Below are positions 10,509 through 22,832 of a stretch of DNA of 64,000 bases, one piece after another; positions within the stretch are counted from its first letter, which is position 1, and the number at the start of each line of letters is the position of its first letter. The notes beneath the pieces were generated by a model. That model was not told the origin of the DNA, made no database searches, and saw only the letters and a program-made list of their open reading frames with translations. The position numbers and the translations under genes were made by a program. This DNA comes from Solicoccozyma terricola (Eukaryota; Basidiomycota; Tremellomycetes; Filobasidiales; Piskurozymaceae), in NCBI GenBank assembly GCA_001600875.1, contig BCLD01000008.1, positions 80,379 through 144,378 on the forward strand, read 5' to 3'.

Positions 10509-13500
10509 ATGAGCGACGCAGCCGGCTCTCGCTCACCTTCCAACAATGGCAGGTCCACCAGGACGGCTTGTGAGTTCTGTCACAGACGAAAGGTAAGCGG
10601 ACTCGGCTCAACTCTTGGAGCTCCTCGATCAGGTGTCGATGACTACCCCGTCCGCCCGCATGATCCAAGATGAAATGCGACCTCAAACAACCAATATGCT
10701 CCAACTGCATCCATGCAAAGAGGGAATGTCGTAATGTCGAAAGAGTGACCCGACCAAGGTGGGCCAAACACCACTCACTCACTACCCATATTCTCATCCG
10801 ACTGCAAGTGCTGATTCAAATCTCATAATCAAGACCGACTCGCGAACGAATAGAACAACTCCAAGACGACATCTCACACAACCGACATCTCCTCCACTAC
10901 CTCTGCAGAGTATCCGACTTGCAACGAGATGAAGCCCTCAAGGCATGGGAATCATCAGAGTCTGGAAGAGTGGACCTGTCGTCGCTTGATCAACGGCAAC
11001 GATTATCCCGGTCACCCAGCTTGCGTGATTCAATCAACGACAGAAACGTTGATTCGCCCAGACGTCAAGAAAGTGTTCCGAGTCGTCGAATACCAGACAT
11101 GGTAACTTGTGGGCAATCGGTGACATTCGGAGGTCCTACAGATGTCGACATGGGAGAGGTCAGTTCGAGTCGGAGGATTCGTTTCAACGACAATGGGTGA
11201 GTGATGGTCCTTCCAGTCGTGTGTTGACTTGGCTGATGGATGACATGAACGGGAACTCCTGTTTTAGTCCTGTTAGTCACACATCAACCCACGGTCCCAC
11301 CTCTGCCTTCTTCGACGATCAAGAACCGAACCTACCGTCCCCCCATCCCACCTCCCACCAACAACCCTACCCATCGACCCAATTTCACGCTCTCGTCTCA
11401 GAGGATGAACTGCAAGCCAAGTTGACAGCCGATTGCGCCGAGCAACGGAGTATGGAAATCATCAACGTTGCTAGTGGGACACTAGATTGTGGGTATTGTG
11501 TTGGCTAGATTGTTTTGACGACGCGGTTGCTGATGGAATAGGACTCTCAAACAGTTGATGGCGTCGAACCAGAACTAGCTATGCATCTTCTCGGTCTTCA
11601 TTGGAATCGGCAACATTTCGCTTTCTTGATTACATACCGTCCTGGTAAAGCACCCATCACTGTCGCATGTCATCACCAGTTTTAATGTTCATCCCTCCTC
11701 TCCTCACCCCCCCTCCCAGCTTTCACTCGAGACATGGCTTGTGGTGGACCTTACTTTTCCAAACTCCTCCTTAACGCCATCCTCTTCTCAGTGTCCAAGT
11801 TCTCCAACCGCCCAGAAACATATGATGACCCTTCCGATCAAAGCACGGCCGGATTACGCTTCCTGCGTCGATGTAAGGATCTCCTCGGATCAGCTTTAGA
11901 TCAATCCTCAATACCAACAATCCAAGCCATGTTGCTACTCTCCAGCTCGTTGTTCGCTCTGGGACATCAAAGCGCCCCTTGGCTTTATAGCGGAATCGCC
12001 ATCAGGATGATATTTGATCTGGGGTTACAGCACGATGGGTTGAGTCCGAGCATCAAGGCTGAGGATTTGGAAATAAGAAGAAGAGTCGTTTGGGCTGCAT
12101 TTGGCGAGTCATAGATTTTCCTCTCTTCTAGGCCTACAGACACTCAAGTAATGAACCCTCTTCCGACAGTCTCGGACAAGATCATCTCACTGTACCAAGG
12201 CCGAGCCGTTTCATTCCGTGAATCCGACATGCACGTCCCCAATCGATTCCTTGACCGCTACGAAGAACTCGAGCTATGGACACCGTTCGCTTTTGGGAAC
12301 AACCTCAGGTACCCTGGTGCTCCAGCTCGTGCTGTCAGTACTTTCACCTCGCTGTGTTCTTTGTCTGTCATCATGGTGAGTCAGTCTTAATCTTTCGTCG
12401 AGATTCAAAGCTAAACGTCGTTCTCGAACTCATCCTCAGGGCCAAATCATCAGTCACATCTACGCTGAGAGAGCTAAAGACCGACCTGAGAGACATCTGG
12501 AAACACTGGCTGCAGCACTCGAGCGGTGGGAGAGGGACGTACCTCCAGATATTCGATTCGATCCTACCGATCCAGCGTGCTCTGCACCTCCTCCTCACGT
12601 CATGTCCCTTCAGCGAGTGGATATTGAATCATGTTTCGGGACCATGAGCTGACTCTAATTCGATACCAACAGCTCCATCTATCATATTCTTGTGATCCTG
12701 CTCCATCGACCGTTCGTTGAGGTGAGTAACATACTCTAATATTTCCTCCTCAGAGCGGCAGCTTATAACTCTTCACGGCTCACAGTCTGGTCACCTACAA
12801 GTTTCAGACTCGGCATTGGTAGAATCTTGTTGGGCCAAATGCGAGAAAGCCGCCACTAGCGCGACGTTGGCATTGAGTCGATATCGGGAGACGTTCACCC
12901 TGGCAAGGGCACCGTATTTGATTGTGAGCTATTAGCTTGCACTCTTTCTTGCTGCACCGCTACAATTCTCATCTGTAACCTCTCTTAGTCCTACACTACC
13001 TATGTTGCTGCAACCATCCACGTCCGGAATGCAGCTCAACGCGGGTCACAATCGGAAGCTAGCAACCTCCTCTCTATATGCTTGGAGGGTCTGAAGGAGA
13101 ACTCACTTACAAACACCGGCGTCTCCAAGATGTACGATATCATCAGGGGGTTGATGAGAAGGCTAGGAGTCGTCTTGCCCCATCTACTACCGGAGGGCAA
13201 CAATCTACAGGGTGAGAGGCGTCGGTACAGCTGGAAGAGCGAAACCCTGACTGACCTTTCTCGCCATCCCAGAACAACTACCACTCGACGGCAGTCTGGA
13301 TCTAGCTGCGATCATCAGGTGATCTAAGAATGCAACATGTTATTGAGAGGCTCTCCGACTGATCTTTTGTGACTTCGAACAGATCCTTCGATTTTGATCA
13401 CACGGACTTTGTCAACGCATCTGCCTCATCTACTCTCGCGCAGTTCATTCCTCAGACCGACTGGATTGGCCCTCCGGAGCATCTAGCACAACACCCGGAT

Positions 13501-13563
13501 AGCTTATACGGGATCTTGGGCCTGGAATGGGATGACTTGTCTAATATAAGTCGAACGACATGA
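10509..13563 (+). CDS. Zn2Cys6 fungal transcription factor
   Basis: Thirteen exons join in frame to 748 residues. The Zn2Cys6 finger spans the first intron: CEFCHRRK then MKCDLKQPICSNCIHAKREC, with perfect C-x2-C-x6-C-x6-C-x2-C-x6-C spacing. A short coiled region and a Ser/Pro-rich linker lead to the fungal-specific regulator domain with LAMHLLGLHWNRQHFAFLI, TRDMACGGPYFSKLLLNA, RRRVVWAAF and DKIISLYQGRA. The C-terminus is acidic. Exons include 10509-10592, 10670-10758, 10834-11196, 11268-11488, 11555-11644, 11720-12103, 12170-12375, 12440-12612, 12673-12721, 12786-12923, 12989-13211, 13273-13318 and 13383-13563. The introns after 12103 and 12612 use GC donors (gcgagt). It is a nuclear activator or repressor, and its position suggests it controls the carrier, transporter, isomerase and lyase genes beside it. 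Confidence 0.92.
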
Positions 13564-13572
13564 ATGAATTTA

Positions 13573-14962
13573 TTACAATGATGTCGTCGCCTTGATCATC
13601 CACTCGTACACCGTGAACACTATTCCGCCGCTCAACTGACGATGCGAGCACCATTCAGCTACAGCACGTCAAACACCTAGGGTAGACGCCGACTCACTGT
13701 CAACCTCACAAGTCGAGGTGTCGTACCACCCCACAGTCGAAGCACTCCCTCCTCGGTGAGGATCTGTGGGAGTCGCGATGAGCAGAAGCCTTGAAACTTC
13801 GTTGCATCTCTGACTCACTCTCTGCAGACAATGGAAACTGTTCTTGTAGTTCGATCTTGCCTCCAAGCTCTGCATCCTAGTTTTGATGGTATCCAGAGGC
13901 ATTGTGGAGTCTACAGGAAGAGGGTTAACTCCGGCAACAGAAACTGGAGCAAAGAACCGCAGTGAACCTTGACTCACAAACAGTAATCAACCCAGCGATA
14001 GCACCCACCCCGAATGTAGCCACAGAGGACAGTCTACCCGATTCAGGTGCGGTCCAGTCGATAGCCAGTTGGGAGAGGGTAGAATAAGAAGAGAATCGGA
14101 CTGCGCTGTTAACTCCTTGTTTCATAATCTGTAGTGGCGTAGCTGAACGTTCATCGGAACTGTTTTCAGCTCTTTCCATCACCCACAGCTCACCGTCGGA
14201 AACAATCCGCGATAGATCCCTCCCAACCCTTCACTTCGACAAATGCCGATCGTCCCGTTTGCCATATTCGTGTATCGAGGTTGAATCCGCGCCGCATCTT
14301 CTATTAGTTTGGTCCTGAGACGACAGAGACAGGTCAGCTGCGTAAGATAAGCAGGCAGACAATTACCACTCACTTGACCGTTTCGGAGGGAGTCACGACC
14401 AGGACAGCTTCGCAGATACCAGCACCTAGTCCAGCTGAGTTAATAATGTTTCGTGAGCTACATCTCATGTCAGGTCTACCAGAAACGTCACTACCTACCC
14501 AACATGCTCTGGGTGGGTGTGATCTTCTGGTCACGTTGACCCATCCGTCAGATTGCGGGCTCTGGCTTCCGTCATCAATCCCCTACTCACGGCATCGCCA
14601 TTCCTCAACAGCTCCTTGAAGTTGTCGTAACAAAGAAAACGAACCCCGGCCTTCAGTCCATTCCCCGTTATCAGAGCTCCTGAACCCGAGTATAGCCCCT
14701 TGATTCCTTGTCTCTTGATGGTATCTCTCAGGATCGCAGTGATGCTGTTCGACTGTGACATGTGGAAAGCCAACAAGAGTCAGGCATTTGCCCCGAGAAC
14801 TCGGGGTGATCGACAGCTCCTTACCTTAGACCCTGGAGTAACTGAGAATTGTGCCTTCGTCTTGGTGAATTCAGCTGGGTATGTGATAGCGCCTTCTACT
14901 GCCCCAGCTACGACACCTGCTAGCAGGCTTTGAACCTGGGTTGGCTTATAGTCTCGGGGCAT
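13573..14962 (-). CDS. Mitochondrial tricarboxylate carrier (CTP1/SLC25A1 family)
   Basis: Nine exons on the minus strand (from 14962 down: 14825-14962, 14591-14752, 14499-14526, 14374-14434, 14194-14314, 13978-14128, 13819-13910, 13698-13763, 13573-13635) give 293 residues. Three mitochondrial-carrier repeats are visible, with signature prolines and acids in TYPAEFTKTK, VTPSETVKTK and TMPLDTIKTR, and the citrate-carrier blocks KQGVNSAVRFSSYSTL and GTTPRLVRL. It should exchange citrate or related tricarboxylates across the inner mitochondrial membrane. A longer frame with Met at 15130 is possible, but the chosen start gives the family's usual length. Its stop codon lies nine bases from the stop of the regulator gene opposite. 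It could be the housekeeping CTP1 or, given the context, a cluster-specific paralogue like the MTT1 carrier of smut itaconate clusters. Confidence 0.9.
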
Positions 14963-15717
14963 GATGATATGGGAAGGAGCTTCAGTTATCTTTGGCAAAA
15001 CGAGTGCGCCGCTCAAATGTCTATATCCGACGAGGAACTCGCTGTCAAGTCTGCCCTGAGGGTCAATCTCCGGCCACTTAACCCCCGTCCGCTCTTCCAG
15101 AAAGACTGGATCATCCTCCGTTACAACCAAGAGACCATCCGCGACTTCGATTTCTTGACCCCCTTGTTTCAGAACCCCAGACGGCGATGTTTTTATTTAG
15201 CTCCTGATTCCAGGACTATGACCGCCCGCACGGCTTCTCATAGTCCGTGTTCCGTGCCGAGGTCGATCTACTATCAATTCGGCCGAGCTAAGTGATGACG
15301 GGGAGGGATGAAGAGAGCCGAGCAAGCCCGAGGGATTTCGTCACAGGCAGCCCTTCTGACCGAAGAGGTCGCTCAGGCTTGTCATTTTTCGCTAGGAGGT
15401 GCATGGACGTCTCCCGACATTGCCAGTCCTTCCTGATTTGACCTGACAAGCGTGCCTTTCTCTCAAGTGCTGCTGCGTGTTGTGTTGTGCGGTTGGGCTC
15501 CAACTGACTTTCTTCCCCTTCGTGCAGTCCGGCCTGTGATCTGAAAGATTTGCTTCGGAAAGAAGGAGTCTCACCGCTGTTGACCTTCGTGTTCTTGGAA
15601 CAATTGAAGATGATCTTTTAAATGAAATCGTTGAAACGACATGAGATGACTACGATTTTTACATTTGCGAGAGGAGAGCCGAGTCTATAACCAGAACAAT
15701 CATCCTGCCCCTCTCAA
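14963..15717. other. Intergenic between carrier and transporter
   Basis: This holds the promoter of the carrier and the 3' flank of the MFS gene. Bases 14963-15130 could encode an N-terminal extension of the carrier. Otherwise no gene is seen. Confidence 0.5.
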
Positions 15718-18073
15718 TCAAACGCTTTCAATGTGGAAATCATTCTTCTTGACCTCGTTTATGTCGGATTCGGGCGTGGAAGCACCGGCCGAGGTAACCC
15801 CCTCTCCTTCTAAAGGCTCTCGGATTGCGCTCGACCCCAATCGAGGATATCCGATTCGTTTCGTTGCTTGCCACCCTGGGAACAAATGCTCCATCTCTTC
15901 CAGACTCCGTCCTCGCGTTTCTGGCATGTAGAAGTACTCAAGGATTGCTCCGAGTGTGGTCTGGGCAGATGAACGGAAGAGAGTCAACGACTGCGATCCG
16001 AAAAGTTGGGAGACCAGCAAGACTACTCACACATCCGGCAAACACGAAGTAAATCCCATAGGTAATGTTCTCGAGCATGTACGGAGTCGACTTGGCAAGG
16101 ATCAGGTTGAAAGCCCAATGAGTTGCGGTACACACTGCCATGCAGAAAGATCGGATTCGGAGAGGGAAGACCTCTGAACAGAAGATCCATGGGATTCCGG
16201 CGTACTATAGTTAGTCGGGAAAGAGACATCAACATAAGGTCTTTTCACTACTTGATGAAACTACGGCTCACTGAGAAGCAGAAAGCCACAGCCCAAGCGA
16301 AGATGAAGGTGATGGCTGCATATTCTGCGGGCTGAATCGTCTGCTCTACCACTGGCGGATGAGTAGCTGCCAGGGCTCCAACTATCCACATGCAGAGAGC
16401 CATGATACTTCCCCCGACGACGATCATTTGAACTCTTCCAAAGCGATCGCTGAAGGCCAACATGGCGATGAGGGTAGAAACGAAGCGAACAACTCCGTAG
16501 ATTCCGGTTGCAAAGAGCTTGAAGTGCGAGAATCTAGTTAGTTGTGGGTCAACTGCGCCATGGTATTTGGAAACTCACCTTCGCATTGCTTGCGCTGAGA
16601 CCCAGTGATTTGAAGATCTCGGGGCTCTGAAAGAAAGAAAGAAGACGATACTTCAGCCAAGGCAGGTCCAGTGAGATGTCGTTGAACTCACGAAGTAGTT
16701 GACCGCGTTCGTCCCAGCCATTTGGAAGAAGATCACTGGATGCGCAGTCTCATGATCAGTCTTAACACTCGGAGGGCAACGAAATGAGACGTCAAGACTC
16801 ACTAATCAAGCAACCAGTGATCAATCTCCTCAGATTGCTCGGAGCGAAACTCTCCCGCACGATGGCGAATCCGCCAGCACCATTGGTCATTCGTCTCTCG
16901 TGCTCCACTTCTGCGGAAATACCAGCAAGCTCGTGAATGACGTAGGGATGATCAGCAGGGAGGTTTCGGAGCCATGCAATGGTGGCAAGGGCTGAGGTAG
17001 GCACAATGAAGAAGTGAGTTGGTAGGAAGCCAGAATGGATGGGCACGGAACTTACCTTTCTCTTCACCATGCTGCTTGACCATGAATCGAGGAGTCTCGG
17101 TAAGGAAGATAAGGGCGATGAGGACCAACTACAATCACAATTGCCGTCAGTGAAGGCCAGATCCTATTCATCGTCATTCCGCCTCACTCCTGACGGCACG
17201 AGTTGAAAAGCCATCGGGACTCGCCATTGCAACGATCCAGTGACAGTTTCCAAAAGAGCGTAGGCGATCCAAAATCTGGAGGAAAAAGCGGTATCAGCAC
17301 TTCATCGGCATTCGCAGACTATGGACCACACTCGCCCAATCATAGTTCCAAACTGAACTCCCACTTCGTATAAACCGACCAACCTGCGAACAGCCCGTTC
17401 ATTTAAGCAGCAACCCAGCTCAATCACAATCATCATATCTATGACTTGCCTTCCTCTAACATGAGGTGGTGAACACTCAGCGACATAGATAGGAACCAGC
17501 ATTGTCGAAGCCCCTACTCCCCAACCGGTGATGATCCTTCCAGTGTACATCATCGGGATTCCTGCTTTTCCGTTCGCGGCTGTCATCAGAGCAGCTCCGA
17601 CCATGTAGAACGCTAGATTGCCCATGAGAGTCTTCCTGCGACCCAATTTATCGCTGATGAAGGCACTAGTGATGGCTCCGAAGATGGCCCCGGCCTGAGG
17701 AACGGTTGGGCTCATGATAAGCTGTCGAACAGGACCACCGGCAATACACCCGACTCACCTGAAACACAGACACTACGTTACTCGAGAAGGCAGTTTTTTG
17801 AGCAGCGGTCTTTCCAGTCTCATCAAAGTCCGACATGAAGGCAGGGAGTGTGATTACTCCTCCAATAAAGCCTGCAGACCGTGTGAAGCCTATTGTGTTA
17901 ACCTGGTACCGCCCACTCACTCGAACTCACGTACCTAAGTCATACCCAAAAAGGATAGCAGCACAAGACCCCGTTAACGCAAGGAGGATAATCCTGAGAT
18001 TGACGGTCTCTTTAGGTGGGAGTTGACCGTGTTGATCTGGTTTGACTGCAAAGGCGTGTAGCAGGTTGACCAT
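15718..18073 (-). CDS. MFS sugar-porter-family transporter
   Basis: Twelve exons join without frame conflict to 555 residues. The protein has the twelve-helix sugar-porter pattern: ILFGYDLGFTRSAGFIGGVI at helix 1, the DKLGRRK loop between helices 2 and 3, YTGRIITGWGVGAST, YVAECSPPHVRGR, the FFQMAGTNAVNYF helix-7 region, PWIFCSEVFPLRIR and PETRGRSLEEMEHLF at the end, followed by a polar cytosolic tail. It is a proton symporter or facilitator of the plasma membrane for a sugar, polyol or organic acid; substrate cannot be read from sequence. Exons 3 and 4 end with GC donors (gcaagt at 17449, gcgagt at 17335), without which PPHVRGRLVG and TMIGFWIAYA cannot form. It is divergent from the PrpF gene, sharing an upstream region. 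Confidence 0.9.
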
Positions 18074-18529
18074 GATGATGTGCGAGAGACGAGGGAAGAA
18101 GAGAGGTTGAAAGTTGCAAGGGAAGCATCCCCACAGCCCCATGGAGAACCAGCATATGTAGTCGTTGGGAAGAGAAAAATGCGGAGTTGTTGAGCACCTA
18201 GTTTCTCTTTGGTGCCGAAAGGCGATGGCTCTTGATCGTCCGTGTTGATCCACCCGTAGTTCGGCACCCTAAGGCGTGAGACGCCGAGGTAATGGATACC
18301 CGGGATGAATCTCGGGCCAGTTGCCTCCACAAGTACGGACCGTTCGCGTGCGTTGCGGGGTCTCGTGCTCTCTGCCAGCGGACGATGACAGCCCGGACAC
18401 GGACCTGTCTGCTCCTTGCTAACACAAGACGGATTTTCGCATGTCTGGTATATAGAGAATTGTCTCATAGTCTGGCAAAGCCTGTGCTGACGAGATGTCT
18501 ATTCGAGTTGCCTCTACCAACCGCCCAAC
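18074..18529. promoter_or_regulatory. Divergent promoter region of MFS and PrpF genes
   Basis: A 456-base spacer separates the start codons of two genes transcribed away from each other, so it must hold both promoters. CGG/CCG-containing motifs that a Zn2Cys6 factor could bind are present by eye, but no specific operator can be assigned. Confidence 0.5.
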
Positions 18530-19943
18530 ATGCCTTATTCCCCCATCCCCACTCTTCAACGAAAGCGCATACCAGCCGTCTTTATGAGGGCTGGTACAAG
18601 TCGTGGACTTTTCTTCAAGCTCGAACACCTCCCAGAGTCACGCAAAGACTGGGCAGAGATCATTTCGAAAGCGATGGGGTCCCCCGATCCTTTTTCTAGA
18701 CAGTTGGATGGAATGGGAGCTGGCACGAGCACTACATCGAAGGTGGCAGTAGTCAGTAAATCAGGAGATCCAAGAGCAGATGTTGATTACTTGTTCATAC
18801 AAGGTGAATGGTCGAACCACATCCGACTCACGTTGACCGCTACCCACTCATCTATACGCCCCATCCTCTTTTCGCAGTACCCGTCGGCGGGAGTTACCTC
18901 GACTTCAACGGAAATTGTGGTAACATAGCGAGTGGTGTAGGGCCTTTCGCTGTGGAGTGAGTGTCAATCCTTCCAAGAGACTTGAAGGAGGGGAGGCAAA
19001 GGCTGACCCTTTGTCCGTGAGTAGTGAAGGACTGTTTTATGTGAAGAACGCAAAAGAGCATGAGACTAGAGTGCGCATAAGAAAGTCGGTACTGTCTCCT
19101 TGTTTCCGGCTTAGAATTCTCGAGATACTTACCCTTCATTTCGCACCCTCACCGCCAAATCTCTCCATCAATAGCGTCAATACCGGCGTCATCATCCACT
19201 CCCACTTCCTTGTCCGAAACAAGGTTCCCGTGGAGTCCGGCTCCTTCCGGCTGGACGGAGTAGGAACGCCAGGAAGTCCTATTCGTCTCGATTTCCAAAA
19301 ACCGGGAGGATCGATGACAGGTAAACTTCTCCCCACCGGAAGTCCAACCGACGTCCTTAATCTTCCCCCTTCTTCTCCGGGTGGTCTATCCAGAACTGTG
19401 CGAGTGAGCTGCGTAGACGCAGGGAACCCGGTTGTCTTCGTCCAAGCTGAGGACCTAGGATTCAAGGGGAATGAAAACAACCAAGTACTTCTCGCGATCA
19501 CGCCAGAGCTGCTCCAGATCCGTGCTCTCGCGTCGGTTAAGATGGGACTGTCCTCGACAGTGGAAGAAGCAGTTCGATCGGAAGGGGTGCCCAAGGTAGC
19601 CATTGTCGGTTCTCCAAGGTCCTACGTAACGCCGTCAGGGAGAGTCGTGAGAAAAGAGGAGATTGCGATCGTAATCCGAGCCTGGAGCATGGGTCTGCCT
19701 CATCCAGCCTTCCAGATGACTGGCGCTGTCTGCTTAGCTTCTGCATGTTCTATTCCTGGAACCCTTCCCTACGACATTGTCCACAGCTCGATGGGGACGC
19801 AGAGTACTCTGAAGTTAGGACATGCGAGTGGAACGATGGACGTGGATAGCGAGTTGCGGATGACGGATGAGGGGGTGCAGATCGCTAGTGCGAGTGTGTA
19901 TCGCACGGCTCGGAGATTGATGGAAGGTACTGTTTTGATTTGA
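18530..19943 (+). CDS. PrpF-family isomerase (aconitate/methylaconitate delta-isomerase type)
   Basis: Four exons (18530-18803, 18878-18956, 19025-19084, 19175-19943) give 393 residues, the usual PrpF length. The first repeat shows IPAVFMRAGTSRGLFF, with the region of the catalytic Ser/Lys and Cys, DPFSRQLDGMGAGTSTTSKV and FNGNCGNIASGVGPFAVDEG. The second shows RIRNVNTGVIIHSHF, VSCVDAGNPVVFV, HPAFQMTGAVCLASA and IVHSSMG. PrpF proteins have the diaminopimelate-epimerase fold and shift a proton to move a double bond or invert geometry in 2-methylaconitate, aconitate or methylitaconate. In Ustilago the family member Adi1 makes trans-aconitate for itaconate synthesis. Its neighbours (tricarboxylate carrier, lyase, transporter, regulator) support a role on an aconitate-like acid. 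Exact substrate is unknown. Confidence 0.9.
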
Positions 19944-21145
19944 GTAATGCGATGTAGAAATGTAGATGTAGCTTGTCTCAATGGAGTCACGTGACTGGAA
20001 AATGTAGATAAGATTGGATGACTCCCTTGTCAACTAAGATAAGATTGGGTGACTCACCTTTTCAACCAGGGTCGGCAACAGGGTGTTTGCCAACTTACCG
20101 CAAGCACGAGATGATCACAAGTATCGAGGAAAGCGCGGGACTTGCGAGGCAACGAGCCTCCACCGATGTCACCCTACGAGACTCCATAACCTACCACCAA
20201 CAATCTGATCTCACAGGACCATTCTGGTCACAAGCGGAATGTTGTTCTATCATGCAGATGGTGGGATTACTCGGTCAGAAGGTGGCAAGTGACAACCTTC
20301 TGTCCTATGAAATGTCACAACCTATGCTTAACTTTCGTCCCATATTCTCAGAAATCCGAGATGCCTATCACACCAGTGGAAGTCCCCTCTCAATAACTCC
20401 AAAGGTAGCAACTAGGGTGACGACTAGCTCCTCGGTGGATACGATGTGATGTTTCTCGATGACAGGCTCCCCGAAGGTCGTAACAGGGTCTTCTGAGGAG
20501 GATGTGATGGGTTCCTCGAAGGTTGACACCAGCTCCGCAATGGTCATGCCAAACACCGGGAAGACATCGAAGATGGCGACAGGTATCGTGATGAGAGTAG
20601 CTTGAATTCCTACACTGTCTGCTCTTGGAATCATGGGCGGGGAGCGTTGACGAGCGACCGTCGAGGGTGAGGGGTTTCGCTACTTGATAATTTGAGATAC
20701 TCGTCCAGGTAAGGTCATCCCGGTGTGGTAACAAAGACAAATGAGAGTCCCATCTGCTTTGTGTTTCTCGGCCGAAGAGCTGGTGCGAGGGTGGGATCAA
20801 TGATAGAGTACGCTGAAACTGGGCTCGTGTGTATCTGATGGTGGCTCAACTACTGGTCTCGGGACGTGCGCTGCATGCCGCCCCATAGGGCCGTTATGTT
20901 GATCGATCTGGCGGCATCGCGATGAGTCTGCAGGAGTTCCGGGCATCTTGGTGACGAGAGAATGCAATGGCAAGAGATGTGAAGGATTCCACATATCGCC
21001 CAATGGGCAGCAAGGGACGAAGCACTGACCCGGGCATCGGCCGTCGGGCTTCATGTCGGCGGCAGCTATGCAAACGTCGATAGGCTGCATGAACCCTGCA
21101 AAGACGTTGCAAGCACTCATTTCACATGCATCTCTCGTGAGCAAC
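19944..21145. other. Intergenic, no gene recognised
   Basis: Frames at 20018-20449 (+), 20368-20634 (-) and 20797-21153 (-) have no recognisable features. Bases 20410-20530 contain loosely repeated ctcctcg and gaag-type words. The stretch separates two convergent genes. Confidence 0.4.
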
Positions 21146-22337
21146 TCAAGCATCTACAACAAAGGCGGCTCCCCCCGCCGCCCGATCGACCGCCATCTCA
21201 TGCTGCAGACCGACGACGTCAAAAAAGTCCCTCGGCCTCATCCCGCGTGACTGTGTGTCGTCTTTGCCCGTCGTCTTGAGAAGGGCGAGCGATTCGCGTA
21301 TGGCGTGGAGCGCCGGGACGCAGGTGACGAAGGGGTAGATTGCCAGCTTGACTCCCATGGAGGCGACCTCTTGGAGCGAGTAGTGAGGGGTTGTGCCGTT
21401 GGGAACGAGGTTGATGAGAAGCTGAGAGGTTGAGTGAGCTCATTTCTGCCTCCGATTCGTTTGAAGCGGACTTACCGGCATGGGAGCGAGGGCCTTAACG
21501 GTGGTCTCGATCTGCTCACGTGTTTCGATTCCCTCGAGGAATGCTACGTCCGCTCCGGCCTCTCTGGCCATGAGCAGCTGGAATTGAAGTCAGCCCCGAC
21601 GTCCATGAAAGATGATGCAGTTCACTAACCCTCTCGATGCTCTCCTCAAGGCTGTACGACTGCAGAGCGTCCGTCCTCGCGATGATCACGATATCGCTCC
21701 CGCCCGGGATCTCCTTCCTTGCCCCAGCAGCAGCCCGGATGCGCGTCGCAAACACCTCCCTGGAAACGAGTATCTTGCCGGCCAAATGCCCGCATCGCTT
21801 GGTCTGGATCTGATCCTCGATGTGGAGACCGGCGATGCCGGCGCGATCGTACATCTTGACGGTCCGAGCGATGGCCTGGCAACCCAATGATCAGTCTCGC
21901 TCGTCAAGATCGCGTCTACGCAGATAGAGTTGCACGCACGTTGGGACCGCCAAAGCCTGTGTCCGCGTCGGCGATCAGCGGGACAGTCGGGTCGATGGAC
22001 GCGATCATCGCCCCGTTGGTGACAAAGTCGGCGAGCCCAGAGAAACCCAGATCAGGTAGACCAAGACGCGATGCAGTCGTGGCAGCTCCGGATTGATACT
22101 GCAATTTCAAGGAGTCAGCACTCTTTGCCGGGGCTTTCAGAGGTCTTTGCTCACCAGGCAGGGGAAGCCCGCTTCAAGTGCGAGACGGGCTGATATCCCG
22201 TCGTACACCCCCGGAGCAGGCACACAGCATGGTTCAGCCATCAGCTGGCGAAGCATGGTCGAGGGCTTGATGTAGGCGGAAGCCTCTTGGGCGAAGCTCG
22301 GAGCGTGGACCTCTTTCGAAGTGGACGAGACAGCCAT
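21146..22337 (-). CDS. Isocitrate lyase/PEP mutase family lyase (PrpB/dimethylmalate lyase-like)
   Basis: Five exons (22155-22337, 21940-22098, 21630-21875, 21476-21577, 21146-21421) give 321 residues. The protein is a TIM-barrel lyase of the ICL/PEPM superfamily. It shows PAPGVYDGISARLALEAGF, the Mg-binding PLIADADTGFGGP, GLHIEDQ, the active-site loop KRCGHLAGK, in which the Cys marks C-C bond lyases rather than mutases, IIARTDALQ and VAFLEG. Relatives cleave 2-methylisocitrate, 2,3-dimethylmalate or oxaloacetate into two small acids. No mitochondrial targeting signal is obvious. The nearby PrpF isomerase matches a pairing known from bacterial methylcitrate and dimethylmaleate pathways, which points to an alkyl-malate or methylisocitrate substrate; oxaloacetate hydrolase is the main alternative. 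Confidence 0.88.
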
Positions 22338-22832
22338 GTTGGCAGTGCGTAGGGTGTGATGGCCGTATTGGTCGAGGAGGAGTAGGTGTAGGACTTGGAG
22401 GGAGCTGGTGTTTCCTTTGCACCACGATGGGCGACATATATATGCCTGAGCAACATCATCTCCCTCCCCTCTGGACAAGTTTGGTTCGGTAGTCTCTGTT
22501 TGGTTACTGCTAGTCCGCAGGGAGTTGCCACTCTTCGGCAACCCCTCGTCGGGTCCGAAAAGCAATCGGGCCCGAACTGGCCGGACCCGAAACTCGTCAA
22601 ACACAAGGTGAAACATGTTCCGCATACGCGACGTAGTGAGGGTGGCAAACAGTTGTCGTCTTCGTCTGCACGTCCGCCAAAAAATCTATTTAACCAGCTC
22701 ATGTTATTGACAAGAGTCAGTCGTATCTCTATCAAATCATTCAGACTTCCTTGACCACTACTCCCACATCCACTACATCCACTACATCTACTAAAACCAC
22801 CACCTCCACTACCTCCACTTTCTCATTCCATC
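22338..22832. promoter_or_regulatory. Divergent region with ccactacat repeats
   Basis: A 495-base spacer between two diverging genes. Bases 22757-22826 are a pyrimidine-rich set of near-repeats of ccactacatc just ahead of the downstream start codon, probably a CT-rich core promoter or 5' untranslated sequence. Confidence 0.5.

Noticed and set aside
10114..10797. A 227-residue minus-strand frame
   Set aside because: It lies antisense to the HNH gene end and to the first exons of the Zn2Cys6 gene and shows no conserved motif.
20797..21153. Cys-rich 118-residue minus-strand frame
   Set aside because: No signal peptide at its start, no known domain and overlap with the lyase stop codon; not supported as a gene.
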